Positions 1 to 10,449 of a stretch of 64,000 bases of DNA are shown in pieces (position 1 is the stretch's first letter; each line of letters starts with the position of its first letter). Below the pieces are notes generated by a model. That model did not search any database and was not told where the DNA came from. It saw only the letters and a list, made by a program, of their open reading frames with translations. Made by a program: the position numbers and the translations under genes. The stretch is from assembly GCF_023065955.2 (NCBI RefSeq), contig NW_026622874.1, positions 81,924,917 through 81,988,916 of the forward strand. The letters are read 5' to 3'. This DNA is from Ursus arctos. Its lineage: Eukaryota; Chordata; Mammalia; Carnivora; Ursidae.

Positions 1-330
1 ATTGGCAAGCTTATTCTAAAATTCATATGGAAATACAAAGGGTCCAGATTGGTAAAAAAAAAAAAAAAAATCTTGAAAAGGAATGCCAGTGTTAAAGAAC
101 ATTCAAGACTTACTATAAATCTATATAACAAACTGAGGGCTTCAGAGGGGCGGTGGTGGGAGATTGGGATAGAATGGTGATGGGTATTAAGGAGGGCACG
201 TATTGCATGGAGCACTGGGTGTTATATGAAAACAATGAATCATGGAACACTACATCAAAAACTGAGGCTATATTGTATGGTGACTAACATAACATAATAA
301 AAATAAAAAAAAAGACATTGCCATATAGGT
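1..330 (+). repeat. L1 fragment: scrap of ORF2 joined to carnivore L1 3'UTR
   Basis: The first 55 bases resemble antepenultimate L1 ORF2 sequence (AAATTCATATGGAAATACAA). From about 125 on it is the carnivore L1 3'UTR (ACAAACTGAGGGCTTCAGAG ... ATGGTGACTAACATAACATA) with an A-rich tail, so the element is internally deleted and cut by the window edge. Confidence 0.8.
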
Positions 331-1160
331 GTCAGGATAAACAAATACATCAATAAAAAGAATGAGATGTCTGGAAGTAGACTCATATACATATAGTCAT
401 TTAATTTTTCCATGAAGGCACCGATATAATTCACTGGGAAAAGGAACTCTTTTGAAGAAATTGTGATGGAATAACATGGTATGTGAATGGAAAGAATAAA
501 TCTTGATCATTAGCCCATATCTACACAAAATTAGTTAAATAACGTGATGATCATAAACCAAATGTAAAAGCTAAAATCATCTTCCACAACAAAATTTTTG
601 AGAATATCTTCATGAAATTGGGGCCAGTAGTGATTCATTAAGACAGAAAATGTATTACTATAAAAGAAAAAAATGGACAAATTGAACTTCATTAAAATTA
701 AATAGTCCACCCTATGTGAAAGACCCTATTAAAACAGTAGGGCAAGATCCAGAGGGGACAAAATGTGACACAGATTCACATTCAAAATCTCTAAAGAACT
801 TGTATAGATGAACAGAAAACTGAGTTTTTAGTTGTCATGGCATTGCCAAATTTTAATAAAAGTTTTTAAGTGTTTGCTCATTTTTATACTAAACTTATAT
901 AACAGTAAGAAGCTATTTGCATACTGCCACAGATCCAAGCACCACACTGAGTAGCTCTGCTTTAGTGGACATCAGCTCATATAACTCACTCATGACCTTC
1001 ACCTAATTTTTCAAATATTAAAGGTACTGAATTAAAGTCTTTACCTATGCAATAGTTTATTCAGTTGATTGAAATTGCAGAAAGCAGCCCTGTAATTTCA
1101 AACAATATTTTACTTTCTGGGAAGCTGGGAATTAGGATCCTTTTAAAAAGAATCTAAAAA
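331..1160. other. Intronic sequence with nothing recognised
   Basis: AT-rich, non-coding; no exon-like block and no repeat that I can name. Confidence 0.5.
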
Positions 1161-1497
1161 AACCCACAAGTGAATAAACAAAAAGTGGAATCACCCTAAA
1201 AATACATAGAACAAACATGATTTCCAGAGAGGAGGGATGGCTGGGCAAAATGGGTAAAGGGGAATGGGAGATACAGGCCTCCAGTTAAAGAATAAATAAG
1301 TCATGGGAATAAAAGGCACAGCATAAGGAATATAGTCAATTGTATTGTAATAGCAATGTATGACGACAGATGGTATCCTCACTAGTGGTGAGCATAGCAT
1401 AATGTATAAACATGTTGAATCATGACATTGTACACCTGAAACTAACGTAAACATTGTGCATCAACCATACTCAAGTAAAAAAAAAATAATAATAAAG
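1161..1497 (+). repeat. Older L1 3' end (L1MA-like)
   Basis: It carries the L1M 3' end pattern: GATACAGGCCTCCAGTTA, GGCACAGCATAAGGAATATA, TTGTACACCTGAAACTAA and a final A/TAA-rich tail just upstream of the first exon. It is older than the carnivore-specific L1 copies, as shown by its different 3'UTR. Confidence 0.75.
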
Positions 1498-1683
1498 AAG
1501 TGTTTATTATGTATTAGCGTGAAGAAACCATAATAGCTGCTCTGTGAAATTTAGACTACAACAAGAGCCTCTTTACAATAATTAACTTTGTTTGTTTTTG
1601 ACATACTTTAGTTACCTTTTCCTTTGTTCCGTTCAGCTATTTCTTGTTCTGTTGTACTTAGCAATCCTTGTTTTCTCATTTAG

Positions 1684-1943
1684 GGTACATCACTGAAGGG
1701 TTCCTGGTTATGCAGCATGCCTTGGATCAGGCCATCATGAAATATTATAACCACACGGCTACACAAAAGCTATTCCAAGATGTCACCGTCTTTGTTCAGA
1801 GATTTCCATATCCAGAATATTCTCATGATTACTTCTTTACCTTTTTTGATATTTTCACCCCTTTAGTAATCTTATTTATCTTCTCTATGAATCATCTTAC
1901 CCTCATTCAGTCTATTGTGTGGGAAAAGGAAAAGCGATTGAAG
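1684..1943 (+). CDS. ABCA exon 1 of window: end of extracellular domain 1 and TM2
   Basis: This 260-nt exon begins with two bases that finish a split glycine codon and ends in phase 0. It encodes the membrane-proximal end of the first extracellular domain, including VFVQRFPYPEY, where the FPYP motif is shared with ABCA3. A hydrophobic segment (PLVILFIFSMNHLTLI) follows as TM2, then the basic EKEKRLK loop that starts the cytoplasmic turn. The acceptor is ...CATTTAG and the donor AAG|GTAACT. Exons for the start codon, TM1 and most of ECD1 must lie upstream of base 1. The upstream in-frame codons in the pyrimidine tract are intronic, so the open frame is longer than the exon. Confidence 0.93.
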
Positions 1944-2919
1944 GTAACTCTACTTTTCTTGTGGTAAATAGAGCTTCTGTAGAAAAAGTTGGGTCTATAG
2001 CATAAATTTTTGTGGAGGCTGGATTATTTCTCCCCACTCAGCATTGATAGATGGTTATGTTTCAGTAGCAGCCAGAAAGTGAACACTTACTTCTCTTGGC
2101 AGTTTTCTAGAATTTTGTTTTTATTAGAATTCTTTAGTTTTATTTCTAGAAGACTACTTCACAAGATTCTTACAAATAGAATTTAAATGCCAAATGCTCT
2201 AAAATCTCTCTGGAATAGGTGAGTTGCAAAGGATTAATCATCTGGGCTTGTGGAATTGTCTTGATAATTTTTGATACAAGTAAATTTCAAGATAATATGT
2301 GATTATAATTAACATATAATTATATATTTAACATATATATTATACAATAATATTATATAAATATATAGAGAGGGAGAGATTATTTATATGTGTAATTGAT
2401 TTATTGCCTAATAAGTTTTAGGAACTCTGATAAATCATAGATTTGAATCCTATCTCTATTATTTATTGACTCTGACATGTCATATAACTTTTCTAGCCTT
2501 TTTTCTCAGATATAAATTGAGTATATATTAACTAATTTGCAGGGCTGTCATGATATTAAGCTAGATATTATATGAAAAATTATCACCATCAAATCACCTG
2601 GACCTGCTGTTGTGAAGTGTAAAGAAGGAAAAAGGTGTTGAGTGTTTAAATAAAATTGAAGGTTGTATTTATCTTTGTTCTCTGCTGAGTAAATTCCACT
2701 TAAGCATATACATTTTCTAATATTTGGCCCCTGCCTACTCCTCATTTTGTTATCATTGTTTATAGATAGAATTTAAATGCCAGATGCCCTCAAACATCTC
2801 TGGAATAAGGAGAGTTACAAAGAAATAATCTACTTGATTTGTGGAGATGTGTCTAGATGAATTTAGATACAAATCAATTCCAAGATGCTATGATTCTGTG
2901 ATTTAAGAAGAAATTTTTA
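1944..2919. other. Intron with a diverged 135-bp direct repeat pair
   Basis: Mostly unrecognised AT-rich sequence. About 2174-2303 and 2764-2901 are two diverged copies of one another (both contain AGAATTTAAATGCCA and later TCTCTGGAATA). A TATATA-rich stretch lies at about 2310-2370. Confidence 0.6.
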
Positions 2920-3178
2920 TGGAAGTATTGTTGACACGCAGTGTTACATTAGTTTCAGCTGTACAGCATAGTGATTGGATAAGTTCACACATTATGCTAT
3001 GCTCAGCACAGGTGTAACTACCATCTGTCAACATACCTCTGACTATATCCCTATGCTGTACCTCTCATCCCCATTACTTATTCATCTGATAGCTGGAAGC
3101 CTGTACCTCCCACTTCCCTTCACCCATTTTGCCCAGCTCCCCACTCCCCTCTCTGGCAGCCATCTGTATTTATAGGTA
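2920..3178 (-). repeat. Old L1 3'UTR, antisense
   Basis: The stretch TTGACACGCAGTGTTACATT followed by TTTCAGCTGTACAGCATAGT and the later pyrimidine-rich part is the reverse complement of an L1M 3'UTR. It meets a sense L1 ORF2 end directly at about 3190. Confidence 0.65.
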
Positions 3179-3189
3179 TGTCTTTGTTT

Positions 3190-3405
3190 TTGTTTATTTG
3201 TTTGTTATCCATCTACAGATGAATGAGTAAAGAAGATGTTTTATATGGATACAATGGAATATTAGCCATAAAAAATGAGATCTAGCCATTTACAACAGCA
3301 TGGATGGACCTAGATGGTATTATGCTAAGTGAAATAAGTCAGAGAAAAGACAAATACCATATGATTTCACTTATGTATAGAATCTTAAAAAAAGAAAAAA
3401 ACATA
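3190..3405 (+). repeat. L1 ORF2 3' terminal fragment, sense
   Basis: Contains the ORF2 C-terminal coding pattern: ATACAATGGAATATTAGCCA, CATGGATGGACCTAGA, TTATGCTAAGTGAAATAAGT. It adjoins the antisense piece at 2920-3178, a rearranged or 5'-inverted arrangement. Confidence 0.7.
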
Positions 3406-3774
3406 CTGAAATTTTTTAACCAATTTCTGATTGCTGAAAAAAAATTTTTTCAATGACCTCTTATAGTCCCCTCGAGAATTGTGTTTCACTGAGAGCAAAA
3501 AACACATAGATACCTTTCCTTCCAGCCAAAATGAATGACTTTTTAAAAAACTTCCTTTATGTTTGTGTTTCCTGTGACACTAGTGCTTTCCTCTCTCTCT
3601 TCTGATTGGTGAACACACAGTTAACTTACTTGTCTCAGGTGTTGTAGCTGCCATCTCCTTGTTGATTATCTCTCTTTAATTCTCAATTATAATTTAACAC
3701 TGTTTTTGAATCCCCAGAATATGATACACAAACATCAACATTATGACTTACAATATTTATATTTCATTTTTAAA

Positions 3775-5425
3775 AATTTTTTCTTAAGTTCGATTAGCCA
3801 ATCATTAGTTTTTGATGTAATGTTCAGTGATTCATTAATTGCATATAACACCCAGTGCTCTTCAGATTGTGTGCCCTCCTTAATGCCCATCACCCAGTTA
3901 CCCCATCCCCCACCCCTCTCCCTCTGAAACCCTCAATTTAGTTTTCCGGAGTCCAAAGTCTCTCATGGTTTGTCTCCCTCTCTGATTTCTTCCCATTCAG
4001 TTTTCCCTCCCTTCCCCTGTGATCCTCTACACTATTCCTTATATTCCACATATGAGTGAAATCATGTGATAATTATCTTTCTCTTCTTGATTTATTTCAC
4101 GTAGCATAATCCCCTCCAGTTCCATCCATGTCAATGCAAATGGTGGATATTCATCCTTTCTGATGACTGAGTAATATTCCATTGTATATATGAACCACAT
4201 CTTCTTTATCCATTTATCTGTTGAAGGACATCTCGGCTCCTTCCACAGTTTGGCTATTGTGGACATTGCTGCTGTGAACATTGGGGTGCATGTACCCCTT
4301 CTTTTCACTACATCTGTATCTTTGGGGTAAATACCCAGTAGTGCAATTGCTGGGTCATAAGGTAGCTCTATTTTTAATGTCCTGAGGAACCTCCATACTG
4401 TTTTCCAGAGTGGCTGTGTCAGCTTGGATTCCTACCAACAGTGTAAGAGGGTTCCCCTTTCTCCACATCCTCGCCAACATTTGTTGTTTCCTGTCCTGTT
4501 AATTTTGGCCATTCTGATTGGTGTAGGTGATATCTCATTGTGGTTTTTGATTTGTATTTCCCTGATGGCTAGTGATGTGGAGCATTTTTTCATGTGTCAG
4601 TTAGCCACATTTATATGTTTCTTTGGAGAAATGTCTGTTCATGTCTTCTGCCCATTTTTTGACTGGATTATTTGTTTTCCGGGTGTTGAGTTTGAGAAGT
4701 TCTTTATCAATCTTGGATACCAGCCCTTTATCTGTAATGTCATTTGCAAATATCTTCTCCCATTCCATAGGTTGCCTTTTAGTTTTATTGACTGTTTCCT
4801 TTGCTGTGCAGAAGCTTTTCATCTTGATGAAGTCCCAGTTGCTTTTGTTTGCCTTGCTTTGAGAGACATGTCTTGGAAAAAGTTGGCTGTGGCCAAGGTC
4901 GTAGAGGTTACTACCTGTGTTTCCCTCTAGGATTTTGATGGATTCCTGTCTCACATTTAGGTCTTTCATCCATTTTCAGTTTATCTTTGTGTATGGTGTA
5001 AGAGAATGGTCCAGTTTTATTCTTCTGCCTGTGGCTATCCAATTTTCCCAGCACCATTTGTTGAAGAGACTGTCTTTTTTCCATTGGATGTTTTTTCCTG
5101 ATTTGTCAAAGATTAGTTGACCATAGACTTGAGGGTCCATTTCTGGAGTCTCTGTTCTATTCCATTGGTCTTTGTGTCTGTTGTTGTGCCAGTACCATGC
5201 TGTCTTGATTATTACAGCTTTGTAATTGATCTTGAAGTCTGGAACTATGATGCCCCCAGCTTTGGTTTTCTTTTTCAACATTCCCCTGGCAATTTGGGGT
5301 CTTTTCTGAAGGTTCTATACACATTTTAGGATTGTTTGTTCCAGCTCTGTAAAAAATGTCCATGGTATTTTGATAGGGATTGCATTGAATGTATAGATTG
5401 CTCTGGGCAGCATGGACATTTTCAG
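3775..5425 (-). repeat. L1 3' half (ORF2 C-terminus and 3'UTR), antisense
   Basis: Reading the minus strand gives L1 ORF2 C-terminal blocks (YTMEYYSVIRKDEYPPFALT and [20 protein letters not shown]) followed by the L1 3'UTR. Frames are broken in several places, so it is dead. The sequence switches to sense ORF2 at about 5426. Confidence 0.85.
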
Positions 5426-5630
5426 AAAGTTTATTCAGCAAAGTGGCAGGATACAAAATCAGTGCACAGAATTCAGTTGCATTTCTATATACTAAGAATG
5501 TGTCTGAAGAAAGAGAAATTAAGGAATCGATCCCATTTACAATTGCACCAAAAACTATAAGATACATAGAAATAAATGTAGCCAAAGAGGTAAAGGATCT
5601 GTACTGTAGAAACTACAGAACACTTATATT
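5426..5630 (+). repeat. Inverted 5' segment of the same L1
   Basis: The plus strand encodes L1 ORF2 sequence ([20 protein letters not shown]) that lies just upstream, in a normal L1, of where the antisense copy at 3775-5425 begins. This is the arrangement produced by twin priming. Confidence 0.75.
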
Positions 5631-5699
5631 TCATTTTTTAGTATTTTCTTTGAAGTATAACATACATACACACAGAAAAGTGCACAAATCAGAAGTGTG

Positions 5700-6090
5700 T
5701 TTTAATCCATTCAGGCTACTGCAACAAAAATATCATAAACTGTATAGCTTATAAGAAATAGAAATTTATTTCTCTCCGTCCTGCAATCTAGAGAGTCCAA
5801 GATCAAGGTGCCAGCAGATTCAGAAGGTCTGATGAGAATCCACTCTGTGGTTCATAGATGGCACCTCATTCATCACTGTCTCCTCATGTGACATGTGACA
5901 GAAGAAATGCAAGCTCTCTGGGGTCTCCTTTATAAGGGCACTAATTTGATTCATGAGGGCTCAGCCCTCATCACCTAATTATCTCTCAGGGGCCCCACCT
6001 CAAAGTGCCATCACACTGGGAACTGGGTTTTCAACTTAGGAATTTTGAGGAGACGCTAACATTCTAACTATTGTAGTAGAGTTGAATGGG
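5700..6090 (-). repeat. Ancient interspersed repeat, LTR-like, family unresolved
   Basis: The block from TTCAGGCTACTGCAACAAAA through GTCCAAGATCAAGGTGCCAG to TTCATGAGGGCTCAGCCCTC resembles very common old mammalian repeats of the MaLR/MLT kind read in antisense. I cannot settle the family by eye. Confidence 0.5.
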
Positions 6091-6639
6091 TTCTCATGAA
6101 GAAAGTATGCACATTTTATTGTGACCCCGTGAGAAATAAAACACTCCCAACACTCTAGAAGTTTGCTTGTGTACCCCTCAAAACATTTTCCCCAAAGTAT
6201 ATACTAACCTAACTTCTAATATTACAAGTTAGTTTTGTCTGCCTTGACCTTGATAAATGGAATCAAGCACTGTATTATGTTGTGTCTGTGTGATTCAGCT
6301 AAATATGTAGCTGTAGTTCATTTATATTCATTGAGTTATATGAGTTTTAAGATTCCATAGTATGACTATCACAATTTATCTATTTCCCTTTAGTGTTTGG
6401 GGTTTGGGCATTATAAGTAATTCTTCTATGAATATTTTAGACATTTTTTTTTACTGAATGTTAGATTATGCATATTTAACTCTAGTACATAGTGCCAAAG
6501 TTTGCCAGTAAAATATTACGAATTTTCACTTCCATTAACAATGTATGAAAATTCTGTTTGCTCTACATTTCACCAAAATTTTTTAAAAATTTTATCTAAT
6601 TTTCTAATTTTAAAAAATTTTATGGGAGTGTATTAGCCT

Positions 6640-7290
6640 CAAAAATGTAGAGGTCTTTCACTTTTCTTTGTTTTAATTGTACAAGTCTTTCACCTTCTTG
6701 GTTAAGTTTATTCCTAAGTATTTTATTCTTTTCTTTAAGATTTTATTTATTTGAGAGAGAGCACGAGCTGGGTGAAGGGCAGAGGGAGAAGCAGACTCCC
6801 TACTGAGCAGGGAGCCTGATGCGAGACTTGATCTTGGGGACTCGATCCTGGGACTCCTGGATCATGACCTGAGCCAAAGGCAGACGCTTAACTGACTTAG
6901 CCACCCAGGCACCCCGTATTTTACTCTTTTTGATGCTCTTGTAAATGGAATTGTTTTCCTAATTTCATTTTAGGTTGCTCATTGGTAGTGTATAAAACTT
7001 CAACTGATTTTTGTGTGTTAACTTTGTATTCTCCTACATTGATGATTCATTTATTAATTCTGACTTTTTATGTGTGGAATCTGATTTGCATGTAAGATTG
7101 TCTCATCTGCTTGGATGCCTTCTATATGTATTTTTTCTAAATTATCGTTTTCCCATTGTGTATTTTTTACTTCTTTGTCATAAATTAATTGATCATATAT
7201 GTGTGAATTTACCTCTCTGCTCTTTCTTCTGTTGCATTGCTCTATAGTCTGTTTTAATGACAGTACTGTACTGTTCTGATTTCTTTTTTT
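6640..7290 (-). repeat. Old L1 ORF2 fragment, antisense, split by a SINE
   Basis: Sequence on both sides of the SINE reads as antisense L1 ORF2 (GTTAAGTTTATTCCTAAGTA, and TCATCTGCTTGGATGCCTTC farther on). It is interrupted by the Can-SINE at about 6735-6915. Confidence 0.6.
6735..6915 (-). repeat. Can-SINE (tRNA-derived), antisense
   Basis: Starts with the antisense A-tail and AAGATTTTATTTATTTGAGA and ends CCACCCAGGCACCCC. Flanks share a near-identical duplication (AGTATTTTATTCTTTT before, GTATTTTACTCTTTTT after). Confidence 0.88.
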
Positions 7291-7299
7291 GTTTGTGGT

Positions 7300-7490
7300 T
7301 TTTTTTTTAATTTTTTAATCGTAATTTTTTTATTATATTGTTTGTCACCATACAGTACATCCCTGGTTTTGATGTAAAGTTCGATGATTCATTAGTTGCG
7401 TATAACCCAGTGCACCATGCAATACGTGCCCTCCTTACTACCCATCACCAGCCTATCCCATTCCCCCACCCACCTCTCCTCTGAAACTCT
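7300..7490 (-). repeat. Carnivore L1 3' end, antisense, strongly 5'-truncated
   Basis: It carries the antisense 3'UTR pattern GTCACCATACAGTACATCCC, GATGATTCATTAGTTGCGTA and CCTCCTTACTACCCATCACC. Confidence 0.8.
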
Positions 7491-8175
7491 TTGTATAGGC
7501 CAGGCAGATACAGATAGGCAAACACAGTCTCTGCCTTCTACTCTAGAAGAGCTTTAAGTTAAAGAATTTAATATTGGTACATCAGTAAAATTCAATAGAA
7601 GTATTTAAAATAGCCTGTGAGGACTCATACCACTCTTTTGAATCTTCTTATTGTGTTCTACATTATATGCTTAGCGAAACTTTTTTGATGCTCTTTTGTT
7701 AACACTCGAAATACAAAATATTTCTTTAAAGAATGTAGTTCATAAAGATTACTGCTAAAACTGAATTTTCCCCCTTATTTTTTATCATAGTTTCAGTGTT
7801 TGCTTCTATCTTTTATAATTTAATTAAAACATACTTACATTCTTTAATACCTCCTAGAAGAGGGAATAACAAAAAGAAAGGGGATGTTAATCTAAGCAGT
7901 TTATAGTTTTATTTAAGGGTTTTTCATACCTGAACAATATGTGGTAAATTACTGGTGAAATCATCTCTAGGCTTGCAAGCATAATAGCACTGCCATACAC
8001 TAGCTGAATAATTTTAATCAAGTCATTGAGCTCCTCCTCTATAACTGGGCATGATAATATTTCTTATTTCACCAAATTTGATTGTGATAGAAATAAATCA
8101 GATAATGTTTGTGAATGCATTTTGTATAGTTATATTGTTTTACATGATGTTTGGTTTGTGTTAACTCTCCCACAG
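7491..8175. other. Intron, nothing recognised
   Basis: AT-rich sequence up to the acceptor of the second exon; no repeat identified. Confidence 0.45.
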
Positions 8176-8292
8176 GAGTATCTGCTCGTTTCAGGACTCA
8201 GTAATTGGATGCTCTGGGCTGCCTATTTCTTCACATTCCTGGCTTTGTATTCATTTATCATCCTTTTGCTGTGCATGATTTTCTTTGTGAAG
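8176..8292 (+). CDS. ABCA exon 2 of window: TM3 (followed by a GC donor)
   Basis: This is a 117-nt, phase 0/0 exon. It starts EYLLVSGLSNWMLWAAYFF, matching the EYM..MGLS.WLHW.A block of ABCA3, and continues with a long hydrophobic TM3 ending MIFFVK. The acceptor CTCTCCCACAG is good. The donor is AAG|GCAAGT: the dinucleotide is GC, not GT, but the rest is the ideal consensus expected of a GC-AG (U2-type) intron. The next exon is only 346 nt away and in phase, which supports use of this donor. Confidence 0.92.
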
Positions 8293-8638
8293 GCAAGTGT
8301 CTATTTCACTGTAGCCATGCTATAGCTAAACTTCTAGAGGAAAAACAGATAACATGGTGTGGGCCTAATGGATTCAGGTTGTCAGGAAGTGAACACATGT
8401 CTATTGTTTGACTCCACTCTGGAAATTAAAGGGCTGCTTAGTCTCTCAGCAAACTAAAGTTTAAGTCTAGGTGTGTGGACCTTTTGTAGTTAATGAATTG
8501 TTTACTCATCTCCCTGAGATTTATCTTTAGTTTCACTAGGACTATCAAAATATTTAAAGATGTTTCATTTCTCCTCTTCTGTTTTGCTGTGATGCCATTT
8601 AGAGTATGACTCAACTGGCTTCCTGATTGTTTTGTTAG

Positions 8639-8756
8639 ATAGAACCTGTGCCAGTCATTCAATACAGTGACCCATCTCTTGTCTTCGTTTTTTTGCTGTG
8701 TTTTGCCATCGCCACAATATTCTTCAGCTTTATGGTTAGCACGTTCTTCGATAAAG
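8639..8756 (+). CDS. ABCA exon 3 of window: TM4
   Basis: This 118-nt exon runs from phase 0 to phase 1. It encodes [18 protein letters not shown] followed by a TM4 that ends [23 protein letters not shown] and SFMVSTFF are almost identical to ABCA3, so the assignment is firm although the exon is too short to stand out as an ORF. The acceptor is TTTTGTTAG and the donor AAAG|GTGAGT. The split alanine codon is completed by the exon at 18425, after a 9.7-kb intron that holds most of the L1 cluster. Confidence 0.92.
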
Positions 8757-9640
8757 GTGAGTCTAAAACTCCTGGGAGAGAGAATTAGTGACTCCATGGG
8801 GATTATATTTAGAAGCTTCTATGACTTTCATTTGCCATCTCATCTGTAGCCTCTGTTTACATTCTAACTAAAAGACAAGTATTGTAAGTACATGAAATGG
8901 TACGAAAGGGAATGAAGGGAGCAGTGAAAATTAATATAGTATAGTATACATGTGAAAAAATGATAGAAACTAAAATAAGGTCACATTTGAGTATTCTTTT
9001 TAACCTTTACCTGCTGCTTTGCATATGGTATGCAGAGAGCAATGAAAATTAGTGAATCATAGTATACACAGGAAAAAAGGATTAACATACTCTAACTTCA
9101 TATTAGGATTGAGATAAACCTAGGAATGCTTCCTATAGAGGTTAGTTTTTAAACATTTTTGAAAGACTGGAAGATTGGAATGGGAAGTCAAGTCAATGGA
9201 CGTAAGTATCTAACAGTCATTCATTGTACCAGTACAGTATCTAATAAAGGCAAGCAAAAATTGTTTCCTTGCTTTTTGAGGGCTCACATGCCAATAGCAA
9301 TCATGATCAGTAACTCTATTTCATTTTATTTTTTTTTCTCAGTAAATTATCATGAGTATTGTTAGTTCATGGGTCCTTACAAGGCGCATGATCACATGTA
9401 CAACCTACAAGCAGCCAAAACAAACAAACAAATAAAACCAACCAACCCAGGAGGTAAAGAAAAGTGGTGTGTCAATGTAAGGCAGAATGTGATATACCAA
9501 AGAGAAAAATGACATAGTTAGGAAACAAATACTGTCATTCTCTGTTTCTGGAATTATGGAAGGCTAAATATTTAGAACAGTTTTGTACGTGTCTTTGGTT
9601 TATATGTGTTAGACTTTCACTATGGTACATACGTAGAAAA
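8757..9640. other. Intron with a small diverged tandem duplication
   Basis: No named repeat. Positions 8919-8964 and 9037-9082 are similar to one another (GAGCAGTGAAAATTA versus GAGCAATGAAAATTA), a local duplication at 118-bp spacing. Confidence 0.5.
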
Positions 9641-10060
9641 GGAATTCCTGGGTCATGGGGTTTGTAAATGTCCAACCTGACTACCTATGTCCAACACTTC
9701 CAAAGTAGTTCTGTGCATTTAGAGCCCCACTGGAAGAAGATGAGAATTCCTGTTATTCCATATCCTTGCCAAAATTTACTACATCATACTTTAATATGTG
9801 CCATACTGGAGATATGAAATACTATCTAATGGCAGTTCAAACCTGCATTTTCTTTTTTTTTCTTTTTTTTATTATTATTATATTATGTCACCATACAGTA
9901 CATCATTAGTTTTTGAGGTAGTGTTCCATGATTCATTGTTTGCATATAACTTGCATTTTCTCACTTACCGTGAGTGTTTGTTCTTAATATGGGTCATGTG
10001 TTTCCTTTTCTGTAAAATCTGTTTGTGTGTTCTTATCTATTATGATTATTGATTTGCAGG
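9641..10060 (-). repeat. Old L1 ORF2 fragment, antisense, interrupted
   Basis: Weakly preserved antisense ORF2 sequence (GGAATTCCTGGGTCATGGGG and later parts) on both sides of the small L1 insertion at 9854-9951. Confidence 0.45.
9854..9951 (-). repeat. Ultra-short L1 3' end insertion with target-site duplication
   Basis: A T-run followed by under 80 bases of antisense L1 3'UTR (GTCACCATACAGTACATCAT). The 10-mer TGCATTTTCT occurs on both sides (9844-9853 and 9952-9961), so it is an extremely 5'-truncated insertion and not a relic of a longer copy. Confidence 0.75.
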
Positions 10061-10449
10061 AGTTATTTATATATTCCTGCTACCTACCTTTTGTTAGTTG
10101 AAAATGTGTTGCAAAACTTGTCCCAGTTTGGAGCTTCCCCCCCCCTTTTTTATGGTGTCTTTTAATAGTTACTAATTTTAATGTAACCAATCTTTTCCTT
10201 TACCAATATTTTCCTTCATAGTTTGTGATATTAAATATTTCAGTGAAAAAATCCTCTACTCCAAAGTCACAAAATTATCTTCCTGTGTTCTTTTGTGTGT
10301 GGTATGATGTAGGAATTGATTGTTCTCCCAAGTGCATAGGCAGTTGTCCTAGCAACAAATGATAAACAGTTCACCTTTTCCTGACTACTCTGCAATACCT
10401 ACTCTGCTATATGTCAAGTTCCCACACATGTGTGCATTTCTTTGGAGGT

